Source: Nostoc sp. FACHB-280
GTDB taxonomy: Bacteria; Cyanobacteriota; Cyanobacteriia; Cyanobacteriales; Nostocaceae
NCBI RefSeq assembly: GCF_014697615.1
Contig: NZ_JACJSD010000001.1
Location: forward strand, 310,001 to 374,000
Length of the DNA stretch: 64,000 nucleotides
Direction: 5' to 3'
Numbering within the stretch: the first letter of the stretch is position 1; each line of letters begins with the position of its first letter. Both the position numbers and the translations under genes were made by a program. The notes under the pieces were generated by a model. The model did no database searches, had not been told where the DNA came from, and saw only the letters and a list, made by a program, of their open reading frames with translations. Shown piece after piece: positions 57,318-64,000 of this stretch.

Positions 57318-58493
57318 TTAAAACATATCCGCAGGGTCAGCAGATTGGAGTTTACGAGTAGCGATCGCTCCAGAAATTGCACACATAATAAAAGTGAGAA
57401 TTATGACTTGCAATCCCCGCATTAAAGTCATATACATTGGTAAATTGGTTGCAGCGCGAGTTAGTTGATAAAGTCCTAAAGACACGGCAACACCGGGAAT
57501 AAACCCAAGTAATGCTAATATTAATGCTTCTTCAAAAATGACACCAAGTAAATAGTAATTCCGGTAGCCAATCGCTTTAAATGTGGCATATTCTCTGATA
57601 TGGGCATTCACGTCAGCAGAAAGAACTTGGTAAACAATAATTACCCCTACCACAAACCCCATTGATACACCCAAGCTAAAAATAAACCCAATGGGGGAAT
57701 TGGTTCGCCAAAAGTTGTTTTCAAATTCAATAAATTCGGCATGAGTTAACACTTTGACATCATCTCTCAGGTGTGATTTCAAAGCCATTGCAACTTGTTT
57801 CGCTTCATAGCCAGGTTTGACTTTAATTAAACCCAAACTAATACTACTTGACTGTCGCCGAGGAAATATCCGCAAAAAGTTCTGGTCGCTAGTCATCAAG
57901 CTACCATCTGCCCCAAACGACGCACCAACTTGGAACAATCCAGTAATTCTAATTGTGCGTCGTTCCATTTCTGTGGTAAGAATTTTACCTTGATCAATTT
58001 GGGCGATCGCTTTTTGATAATCACCTCTTGCACCACGGTCAAATAGTACGTTATCAGGTAAGGCGATGGTTTGTAATTGTTGGTTGACATCGGGTAAATC
58101 AAACACTGGCTTATTAGGATTAAACCCAATGACTAACACCCCCGTCTCACGGCGCGTTTGGGGATTCTTCCAAATACTGTTACTAAAATACATTGGTTCG
58201 GCTGACTCTACCCCTGGTACATCCATCGCTTGATACAAGCGTCGCCGCGAAAACGAAGACATGCTTTGCAAGTTACGGGCTTGAGGACTCAGTAATACAA
58301 TATCGGCTTTTAAACTGCGATGCAGTCTTGTATTACTGTCATACAATGCCCTCTCAAAGCCAAGCTGCATAAACATCAGCACATCCGCAAAGGCAATACC
58401 TGATAATGCTACCAACAGCCGACTTTTTTCATGACTCAGTTGCAGCCATCCCAAAGGTGTGCGTCGCTGTATATGTTTGATTATTCCCATCAT
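57318..58493 (-). CDS. devC: DevC-like ABC transporter permease
   Basis: The 391-residue permease begins with the family's N-terminus MMGIIKHIQRRTPLGWLQLSHEKSRLLVAL (only MMGIIKHIQRR is needed to see it) followed by one membrane segment, a large periplasmic domain (about 60-270), and three membrane segments toward the C-terminus (FIFSLGVSMGFVVGVIIVYQ, LILALLGFIPGVAVSLGLYQ, VIILTFIMCAISGAIA) as in FtsX/MacB permeases. It belongs with devA and devB as an exporter. Confidence 0.93.
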   Translation of the reverse strand: MMGIIKHIQRRTPLGWLQLSHEKSRLLVALSGIAFADVLMFMQLGFERALYDSNTRLHRSLKADIVLLSPQARNLQSMSSFSRRRLYQAMDVPGVESAEPMYFSNSIWKNPQTRRETGVLVIGFNPNKPVFDLPDVNQQLQTIALPDNVLFDRGARGDYQKAIAQIDQGKILTTEMERRTIRITGLFQVGASFGADGSLMTSDQNFLRIFPRRQSSSISLGLIKVKPGYEAKQVAMALKSHLRDDVKVLTHAEFIEFENNFWRTNSPIGFIFSLGVSMGFVVGVIIVYQVLSADVNAHIREYATFKAIGYRNYYLLGVIFEEALILALLGFIPGVAVSLGLYQLTRAATNLPMYMTLMRGLQVIILTFIMCAISGAIATRKLQSADPADMF

Positions 58494-58530
58494 CTGTAGT
58501 TACGCAAAATTAAATCATGGAGAGAGGGAA

Positions 58531-58620
58531 CAGGTTAAAGGTTACAGGTGACAGGAAAAGAATTGGTGTAAATAATTCAGCAGAATTATTTATAGTCCCT
58601 AGCCCCTAGTCTCTAGCCTC
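58531..58620. repeat. Two heptamer arrays between devB and devC
   Basis: CAGGTTA, AAGGTTA, CAGGTGA, CAGGAAA at 58531-58558 belong to the AGGTTAC family. At 58593-58620 four TAGTCCC-type heptamers (TAGTCCC, TAGCCCC, TAGTCTC, TAGCCTC) follow. They occupy much of the 131-base spacer. Confidence 0.8.
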
Positions 58621-58624
58621 TTAA

Positions 58625-59848
58625 TCACAGTTGAATCACCACCTTGACTTGCATATTGCTGAGAGTGGCTGCTTTTTGACTGGATGTTTTATCGAGTCGG
58701 ATATGTACTTCGACGATTCGGTTATCAATGTTACTCAAAGGGTCAGTATTCACAAGATTTTGTCGCCGTACTTGTAAGCCTTTGCGTTCTACAGTTCCTT
58801 GTAATTCAATAGGTAGAAAATCACCGACTATTTGGACTTTTTGTCCTGGGCTGACTTTACCAATATCACTTTCATACACTTCGGCGACGACATACATTTG
58901 GCTAGTTTGTCCAATGTCCGCAATGCCATCGTTACTAATTAATTCCCCTGGCTGGGCGTGGATTTCAATCACTTGACCATCTTGAAGCGATCGCACGTAA
59001 GCTTGTTCTAAATTTACCTTAGCCCGATTCATTGCTGCTATGGCGCGGTTTACTTCGGCTTGGGCGGCTTCTACATCGACTTGCGGAACTTCGGTAATTT
59101 GGTCTAATGTAGCTGCGGCTTCTTGAATTTGTTGTTCACTAGCTGCTTGAATGCGTTTTAACTGGGCTTGGGCTTCTTGGAGACTTTTTTGGGCTGTTTC
59201 TAAACTTAAACGTTTGCTATCGCGTTGGGAAATGGAAATTGCACCTTCTTTAAACAAAATTTGATAACGATTGTTTTCAATGACAGCGTTGGCGACTTCG
59301 GCTTGTAAGCGGGAAACTGTGGCGACTTGAGCAGCAATATCACCTTGACGTTCGGCTTGGAGGCGGGTGATTTTCGCGGTTTGGGCGGCAATTTCTCCGC
59401 GTTTTGCACCTGTTTTGGTACGATTTAGGTTCGCTTGGGCAACTTTTACTTGTTCTTGCGCTTCTTTATATGCTGCTTCTAAGCGATCGCGATTATCTAA
59501 AATGGCAATTATTTGCCCTGCTTTTACCTTATCCCCTTCATTAATTAATAATTGTTCGACTCGACTAACTTCTGTTGAGGTCGAGGCTGAGAGTTTTATC
59601 AGTTTTCCTTTTGGTTCAATTCGCCCTAAAGCTGTGACTGTCTTGATTTCTGGTAACAGCACAGATGAATTTTGCGCTCTTTGGTTAGCAACTTCCCGAA
59701 ACTTCAACACAGTAAAAAAACTGCTGCCAATTACGGTTAAAGATACAATAGTCGCTATCAAAAAAGGTGGACGGAAAATTAACTGACGAGATATCGGTCT
59801 GCCTAGCTTTGAGTTCTGCACGATAGCATACCTTTGAAACCATTCCAA
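58625..59848 (-). CDS. devB: DevB-like membrane fusion protein (HlyD family)
   Basis: The 407-residue periplasmic adaptor has an N-terminal membrane anchor (FLIATIVSLTVIGSSFF, about 29-46), a biotinyl-lipoyl-like hairpin (GRIEPKGKLIKL, INEGDKVKAGQIIAILDN), a long coiled coil of about 150 residues rich in Ala/Gln/Arg (AAQVATVSRLQAEV, EAQAQLKRIQAASEQ), and a beta-barrel C-terminal domain. It links the DevC permease to an outer-membrane channel such as TolC/HgdD. Candidate TetR operators lie about 195-245 bases upstream of its start. Confidence 0.93.
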   Translation of the reverse strand: MEWFQRYAIVQNSKLGRPISRQLIFRPPFLIATIVSLTVIGSSFFTVLKFREVANQRAQNSSVLLPEIKTVTALGRIEPKGKLIKLSASTSTEVSRVEQLLINEGDKVKAGQIIAILDNRDRLEAAYKEAQEQVKVAQANLNRTKTGAKRGEIAAQTAKITRLQAERQGDIAAQVATVSRLQAEVANAVIENNRYQILFKEGAISISQRDSKRLSLETAQKSLQEAQAQLKRIQAASEQQIQEAAATLDQITEVPQVDVEAAQAEVNRAIAAMNRAKVNLEQAYVRSLQDGQVIEIHAQPGELISNDGIADIGQTSQMYVVAEVYESDIGKVSPGQKVQIVGDFLPIELQGTVERKGLQVRRQNLVNTDPLSNIDNRIVEVHIRLDKTSSQKAATLSNMQVKVVIQL

Positions 59849-60042
59849 TTGGTTGATTCAAATTCCGGTGGCAAAATAGAGTTTTGGTAAATGTCATAAC
59901 CCAGTTTTGATGATTGGATATTGAAAAGAATATAGAGGTTTAAAATCACACCCACACCCTCATACCCTTACACCCTTATCTATGTAAAACCTGATGTAGA
60001 TGCTCAACGGTTATTCAAGAACAATGAAGCGGGAAATACAAA

Positions 60043-60062
60043 ACTAAACCGTATAGTTATAT
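60043..60062. promoter_or_regulatory. Candidate TetR operator, imperfect copy
   Basis: ACTAAACCGTATAGTTATAT resembles the perfect inverted repeat 12 bases further on, sharing ACTAAACCG and AGTT. It lies 195 bases upstream of devB. Confidence 0.5.
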
Positions 60063-60074
60063 AATTAGGATTAT

Positions 60075-60094
60075 ACTAAACCGAGTAGTTTAGT
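60075..60094. promoter_or_regulatory. Candidate TetR operator, perfect copy
   Basis: ACTAAAC-CGAGTA-GTTTAGT is a perfect inverted repeat with 7-base arms and a 6-base spacer, typical in size for a TetR operator. It is 227 bases upstream of devB and 530 bases before the tetR gene. Confidence 0.6.
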
Positions 60095-60224
60095 CAAGCG
60101 ATCGCGAAAAAGTATTTACTATTTAAGAGCATTGCTCAACTGACTTCCGAATCAGGTGTTACAGCTACAGGACTTTAGCAGTGAGAAGAAAAATCAAAGG
60201 TGTGAGCGAGGGTGTAAGGGTGAA

Positions 60225-60401
60225 CTGACAGGTGTAGGTTTTTGATGTGGGTATGAGTGGACACTCTCAGACAGAGTTCTAAACGTGGTTCAAATAACGA
60301 AATTTCGTTCTTAGGTAAAAAATCAAAGACTAAAATTTGAGTTTTCAACTAACGGAAAAACCCCATTTCAGCCACGTTTGTAAAATACCTACACCTGTCA
60401 G
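60225..60401. mobile_element. 177-bp MITE-like element with 11-bp target duplication
   Basis: CTGACAGGTGTAGGT (60225-60239) and ACCTACACCTGTCAG (60387-60401) are perfect 15-bp inverted repeats. The perfect direct repeats GTAAGGGTGAA at 60214-60224 and 60402-60412 abut them. No coding capacity. Confidence 0.8.
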
Positions 60402-60422
60402 GTAAGGGTGAAGGGGTGTATG

Positions 60423-60576
60423 TTAGGACTTACGCAAAAAAACGAAAAAATAAGGTTTTAGTAAAGGGTGCAGGGGTATAAGAGTGTAAGGGTGTAAGTA
60501 TTCAAAACCCTTACACCCCATACCCTTTCACCCCCACACCCAACCTCCACAGACAATGTTGGTGCGTCAGTCCTAA
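60423..60576. mobile_element. 154-bp element with TTAGGACTTACGCA ends
   Basis: TTAGGACTTACGCA (60423-60436) and TGCGTCAGTCCTAA (60563-60576) are inverted repeats with one mismatch in 14. The inside carries GGGTGTAAGGGTGTAA-like repeats. A relative with the same ends is at 62968. Confidence 0.7.
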
Positions 60577-60623
60577 GCTACAGAAAATCTTCAGAACGAT
60601 TACAAAATCAGGAATATTGCAAC

Positions 60624-61241
60624 ATGGCACGCCCAAAAGTGGGAGAAATTGACCGTTCCAATTCAACAGAAAAAGTCGAAAAGATTCTCCAAGGGGCAAT
60701 GCAGGAGTTTCTCGCCCACGGCTACGCCGCTACGAGTATGGATAAGGTAGCAGAAGCCGCCAACGTTTCTAAAGCTACGGTATACAGCCATTTTCAAGAT
60801 AAAGAAGGGTTATTTCGGGCATTAATCGAAAAATTGGCTAGAAAGCGGTTTCACTCTATTTTAGGGACACACCCCCTCCAAGGGGAACCTTATATTGTGC
60901 TGCGGCGGTTAGCCAAAACAGCATTAGACCAAATGGTGAATGACCAAGAATATCAAGCATTTGAGCGGCTGTTAATGGGAGAGTCGGCGCGTTTCCCAGA
61001 ATTGGCGCAGGTATTTATTGCGAGTATTGCCAAACCCGCCATTGAGACTATCAGTAAATATTTAGCATCATGTTCGGAATTAAACATCCCCGACCCAGAA
61101 GCCACAGCCAGAATACTCATCGGTTCACTGGTGCATTTTGTGATGACACAGGAAATTATGCACGGTAAGAATATTATGCCAATGGAGAGCGATCGCTTGA
61201 TTGATGCCTTAACCCACCTAATTGTCAATTGCGCTGATTAA
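60624..61241 (+). CDS. TetR family regulator, likely of devBCA
   Basis: The 205-residue protein has an N-terminal TetR helix-turn-helix (YAATSMDKVAEAANVSKATVYSHF) and a C-terminal ligand domain of the AefR/TetR_C_7 kind (FERLLMGESARFPELAQVF). It lies divergently upstream of devBCA, separated by about 775 bases that contain two small mobile elements and the candidate operators, which suggests it controls that exporter. Its 3' end overlaps the convergent glycosyltransferase gene by 17 bases. Confidence 0.92.
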   Translation: MARPKVGEIDRSNSTEKVEKILQGAMQEFLAHGYAATSMDKVAEAANVSKATVYSHFQDKEGLFRALIEKLARKRFHSILGTHPLQGEPYIVLRRLAKTALDQMVNDQEYQAFERLLMGESARFPELAQVFIASIAKPAIETISKYLASCSELNIPDPEATARILIGSLVHFVMTQEIMHGKNIMPMESDRLIDALTHLIVNCAD

Positions 61242-62829
61242 CAGCTTGAATTTTCCATAAACCAAAAACTGGATTTTTCTCGATGTAAGCAGGTTCTAAA
61301 TGATAGTTAACCTTTAAATATCTGTGTAAATTTCGTGATGGATAAAACAAAAATAAATTATCTGTGGCTTTGGGAATTACCAAATTTTGAGGCTGAGTAG
61401 TTAGCTGAAAATTCACATCTGCATTAACTATATGAGTTAATCCTAAAATATAGGGAAAATTAGCATCACTAACTAATACAGGCTGAGAAGTTTGATTGAT
61501 CACAGCAGCAACTTGATTTAGTCTTAAATTATTTGCCGCACCTTTATTCCACCAAATATCTTCTGGGGAAAGAATTACGCAAGATATCACCCCACAAGAA
61601 ATGATAAAAATAGTCATCAATCGCCAGATATTCTGCCGTTTTATGCTTTGAAGTGCAACTAACTTACTAGCTAAAAGATGAGCTACCGTTAATTGAATTC
61701 CTAAAAATGTCGGTATTAGATATCTCGCAACTCCCGAACGTCTACCGCCAGAAATAATATCAGGAATAATTAAGGCTATTGCCGTTGTTAAAGTTAAAGT
61801 AAATATAAATAACCAAGTAGTTTTAGGTGTTGAACGATAGAGATAATAAAATCCATAACTAATTAAAATTACAATAACCAAAGTAAATGGTATCAACCAA
61901 ATTATTGCTTTAAATGAGATATTATCATTAATAATTACCCAATCTAGAAAAATTCGAGTTATATTGAGCAGCCATTTCCCAATTAACGCTGGTAAACTTG
62001 TCGCTTCTTTGATCCAGTCTAGTCTTTGAATTCTGCCAGAGATTTTACCTTGGTAAATAACTATCAGCCAAGGAATAAAGGCGATAATGGTTACTGTGAC
62101 AGATAATAGATAAGCAATTAATGACTGAGTTTTTTTGAACCCATTAATACCTAATATATAAATACCATGCCCAAGTACCACAAAGATTGAGAATAAAAAT
62201 GTGTAAAAACTCAAAATTAAAGAAACCGCATAAATAACCCAACTAGTAAATGTTTTTTTTCTTAAAGCCAAGAGAATTGTGTAATTAGCAAAGATAATAG
62301 TTAATGTCCATAAGCTATATTCTCTAGCTTCCTGAGCATATAAAATATGAAACGGCGAGATAGCTATAAGTGAAACGGACATCCATCTTGTTAAAGACAA
62401 TGCAAATAATTCTCGGCATAAATAATATATACTGATTAAAGAAAATACACTAATAACAGCAGATAAACTCCTAATTACAGCGACCGAATTACCAAACCAA
62501 GCTGACCAAAACCAAGCCAAAAAATAATATAGTGGTGGATGTTGAGAATCTTCTATAGCCAGCCGCACCATTGCACTACTGATACCCTGGGCTGGATTTA
62601 CTTGTTGATATTGTTGTAAGATACCAACATTAACAACTTCACCATTATAAAATTTTTCAATAATTTCTGTACTGGGATGACCAGAAAGCCATAATGAAGT
62701 ATAAACTTCATCTGTCCAATAAACTTTTTTATCAAGGTTAACAAACCGGAAATAAATTCCTAAAATCAAGATAGAAATAACAAGAACTTTGAGCCAGATA
62801 TATTCTTGTTTGTAATGTAGAATTTTCAT
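61225..62829 (-). CDS. Membrane glycosyltransferase, GT39/ArnT-like
   Basis: The 534-residue protein has about ten membrane segments and an N-terminal loop with YWTDEVYTSLWLSG, the DE motif expected of GT-C enzymes that use polyprenyl-phosphate sugars. A downstream EDSQHPPLYYFLAWFW segment is also typical of this dolichol-phosphate-mannose transferase-like group. It probably glycosylates a lipid or protein on the periplasmic side. Its donor and acceptor are unknown. It is convergent with the TetR gene. Confidence 0.88.
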   Translation of the reverse strand: MKILHYKQEYIWLKVLVISILILGIYFRFVNLDKKVYWTDEVYTSLWLSGHPSTEIIEKFYNGEVVNVGILQQYQQVNPAQGISSAMVRLAIEDSQHPPLYYFLAWFWSAWFGNSVAVIRSLSAVISVFSLISIYYLCRELFALSLTRWMSVSLIAISPFHILYAQEAREYSLWTLTIIFANYTILLALRKKTFTSWVIYAVSLILSFYTFLFSIFVVLGHGIYILGINGFKKTQSLIAYLLSVTVTIIAFIPWLIVIYQGKISGRIQRLDWIKEATSLPALIGKWLLNITRIFLDWVIINDNISFKAIIWLIPFTLVIVILISYGFYYLYRSTPKTTWLFIFTLTLTTAIALIIPDIISGGRRSGVARYLIPTFLGIQLTVAHLLASKLVALQSIKRQNIWRLMTIFIISCGVISCVILSPEDIWWNKGAANNLRLNQVAAVINQTSQPVLVSDANFPYILGLTHIVNADVNFQLTTQPQNLVIPKATDNLFLFYPSRNLHRYLKVNYHLEPAYIEKNPVFGLWKIQAVNQRN

Positions 62830-62967
62830 GGTTAGAAAGATGAGAGAGTATTTACAAAGTCAGGTTTTAGCTGAATGCACTGCCGTAAAACCTAAATTTT
62901 ACTCATCCGGTCGTCAGTACACTACCGGAGAAATACTCTCTCTTATTGGATTTCTTCAGCTAACTCA

Positions 62968-63083
62968 GGACTTACGCAAAATCATGAAAAAACGTAGACG
63001 CACAAGCGGCTTCCCGAAGGGTACCGCAAAGGGCGCAAAGGACACGAAGTTAAGAGGATTTGAGAGGGTTCTTGCGTAAGTCC
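62968..63083. mobile_element. 116-bp element with GGACTTACGCAA ends
   Basis: GGACTTACGCAA (62968-62979) and TTGCGTAAGTCC (63072-63083) are perfect 12-bp inverted repeats. The interior holds a GACGCACAAGCGGCTTCCCGAAGG-type dispersed repeat. It shares its ends with the element at 60423. Confidence 0.75.
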
Positions 63084-63542
63084 TATAACTCTTGAAATTA
63101 AATTAGAAACAGTGATTTTTTATACGCTTTTTTGGATAATTCAGTGCAGAGCAAGTGGTTCTGCTGATGGAGATGCTGCAATTAACTGTATCTCTAATAT
63201 TTAATTATGAGCCGTCATGGCATTTCTTATGCTAGTGAAGTACAAGCAAGAATAATTAACCGCCGATGGACGCAGATAAATTTGTACCTCAGTAGACTAG
63301 GAAAGGCTATACCAGCCATAAATTATGTAGGTTGATTCTTGAGGGCTGACACAAGAAAACGAAAAATTGAGTCTTCAAGGTATTCCAAACCCTTACACCC
63401 GTCCCAAGCAAAAATCTTTGTTTGTAAGTCCTGGAAGAAGAAAGCACAAATTTTGTGACCTCTATGCCAACAATTTAACCCCCAGATAGATAAAAATTTG
63501 TATGCTGAAGTTAACAGGTCTTAATAGTTCTTTTTAAAGATT
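63084..63542. other. 459-base spacer before the antiporter gene
   Basis: AT-rich DNA with the motif TTTGTAAGTCCTGG at about 63421, a likely decayed end of the same repeat family as 62968. No gene or clear hairpin seen. Confidence 0.5.
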
Positions 63543-64000
63543 GTGCAAGAAGATTTTAGATTAATTGTCGATTTAGTATTAGTTTTGGGAGTCGCAGCCT
63601 GTGGGGGGCTGTTGGCATCCCTGTTAAAACAACCAGTGCTGTTGGGGTATCTCATTGGCGGAATGGTTGTCGGGCCTGCGGGGCTAGGACTGATTAAAGA
63701 GGTTATTCAAGTAGAAACTTTGGCGCAATTCGGGGTAGCCTTTCTACTATTTGCCTTGGGCGTGGAGTTTTCTTTTGCGGAATTAAAAAAAGTAAAAGCG
63801 ATCGCTCTTGGTGGGGGTGGACTACAAATCGCCTTGACAATCTTAGTCACAGTGGTGGTGTGTGGCGTAACGGGCGCTTGGGGCAGTTTACCCGCTAAAG
63901 GTGTATTCTTGGGGTCAATTCTCTCCTTGTCTTCCACCGCCGTTGTCCTCAAGTGCTTGATGGAGCGTAACGAAACAGAAACGCCCCACGGACAGGTTAT
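63543..64000 (+). CDS. Cation:proton antiporter, CPA2/KefB-NapA family (N-terminal part)
   Basis: The frame starts at the GTG at 63543 and runs off the window after about 152 codons. It encodes a membrane protein beginning with VDLVLVLGVAACGGLLASLL, followed by QPVLLGYLIGGMVVGPAG, GVAFLLFALGVEFSFAEL and GSILSLSSTAVVLK, the hallmark segments of CPA2 antiporters such as KefB and NapA. These exchange Na+ or K+ for H+. No TrkA domain can be judged. Confidence 0.9.
   Translation, partial: MQEDFRLIVDLVLVLGVAACGGLLASLLKQPVLLGYLIGGMVVGPAGLGLIKEVIQVETLAQFGVAFLLFALGVEFSFAELKKVKAIALGGGGLQIALTILVTVVVCGVTGAWGSLPAKGVFLGSILSLSSTAVVLKCLMERNETETPHGQV

Noticed and set aside
62828-63079. 83-residue plus-strand frame
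   Set aside because: Its second half lies within the 116-bp inverted-repeat element and its composition is not protein-like; start overlaps the glycosyltransferase start on the other strand.
1-64000. tRNA, rRNA or riboswitch genes
   Set aside because: No T-loop GGTTCGAATCC-like sequences with a matching cloverleaf, no rRNA sequence, and no recognised riboswitch consensus were found by reading both strands.

Overview
The window looks like chromosomal DNA of a filamentous, probably heterocyst-forming cyanobacterium (Nostocales, Nostoc/Anabaena-like). The octamer GCGATCGC (HIP1) recurs throughout, intergenic regions carry heptanucleotide tandem repeats and small inverted-repeat elements typical of these genomes, and marker genes are cyanobacterial: NTRC (thioredoxin reductase-thioredoxin fusion), TxlA/HCF164-like thioredoxin, DUF1995, the NIL-ferredoxin protein and a DevBCA exporter. 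No rRNA, tRNA, CRISPR array, prophage or intact transposase was seen.

Layout. 1-2.6 kb: 3' end of a class A penicillin-binding protein and convergent uvrB. 2.8-8.4 kb: small proteins (a 19-residue-repeat protein, CsbD-like, a lipoprotein, a Cys-motif membrane protein, a single-pass membrane protein) separated by AT-rich spacers. 8.7-14.1 kb: surface/motility locus with a GT8 glycosyltransferase, a TPR-OGT (OgtA-like), a type IV pilin and a methyltransferase. 14.3-17.9 kb: NTRC, a DppC-type permease and a ROK sugar kinase. 18-19.7 kb: small accessory genes (DUF29, DUF6887/DUF6888 pair, a possible DNA-binding protein). 19.9-30.8 kb: sdhA, small membrane and secreted proteins, a DUF1338 dioxygenase next to a class III aminotransferase, usp/pgk and an uncharacterised protein. 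31-42.9 kb: a five-gene minus-strand locus of exported DUF11/SdrD-B/lamin-tail proteins around a 1214-residue outer-membrane barrel. 43.4-48.4 kb: threonine synthase with a MoaD/ThiS-like protein, TxlA-like thioredoxin, NIL-ferredoxin, a DUF3616 pseudogene and a CHAD protein. 49.6-52.6 kb: a P-type ATPase and the remnant of an SDR gene. 52.7-56.4 kb: GST, tautomerase, NemR-like TetR repressor, MpaB-type oxygenase, DUF1995. 56.6-62.8 kb: devBCA exporter, TetR regulator with candidate operators, GT39-type membrane glycosyltransferase. 63.5-64 kb: start of a CPA2 antiporter.

How genes work together. Four groups stand out. (1) A predicted electrophile-response regulon: the TetR protein has a Cys in the position of the NemR sensor Cys, and NemR-box-like inverted repeats (GACC-N4-GGTC) lie in front of both the tetR/mpaB divergent pair and the GST gene. 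(2) The pilin/OGT/methyltransferase/GT8 group, probably tied to hormogonium motility. (3) The DUF11/beta-barrel surface locus, whose function is unknown and which is the best candidate here for an undescribed multi-gene system. (4) devBCA with a TetR regulator, where two small mobile elements separate the regulator gene from its likely operators. Two metabolic pairings, threonine synthase with a MoaD-like carrier and DUF1338 with an aminotransferase, suggest testable biochemistry. All functions are read from sequence without database searches.
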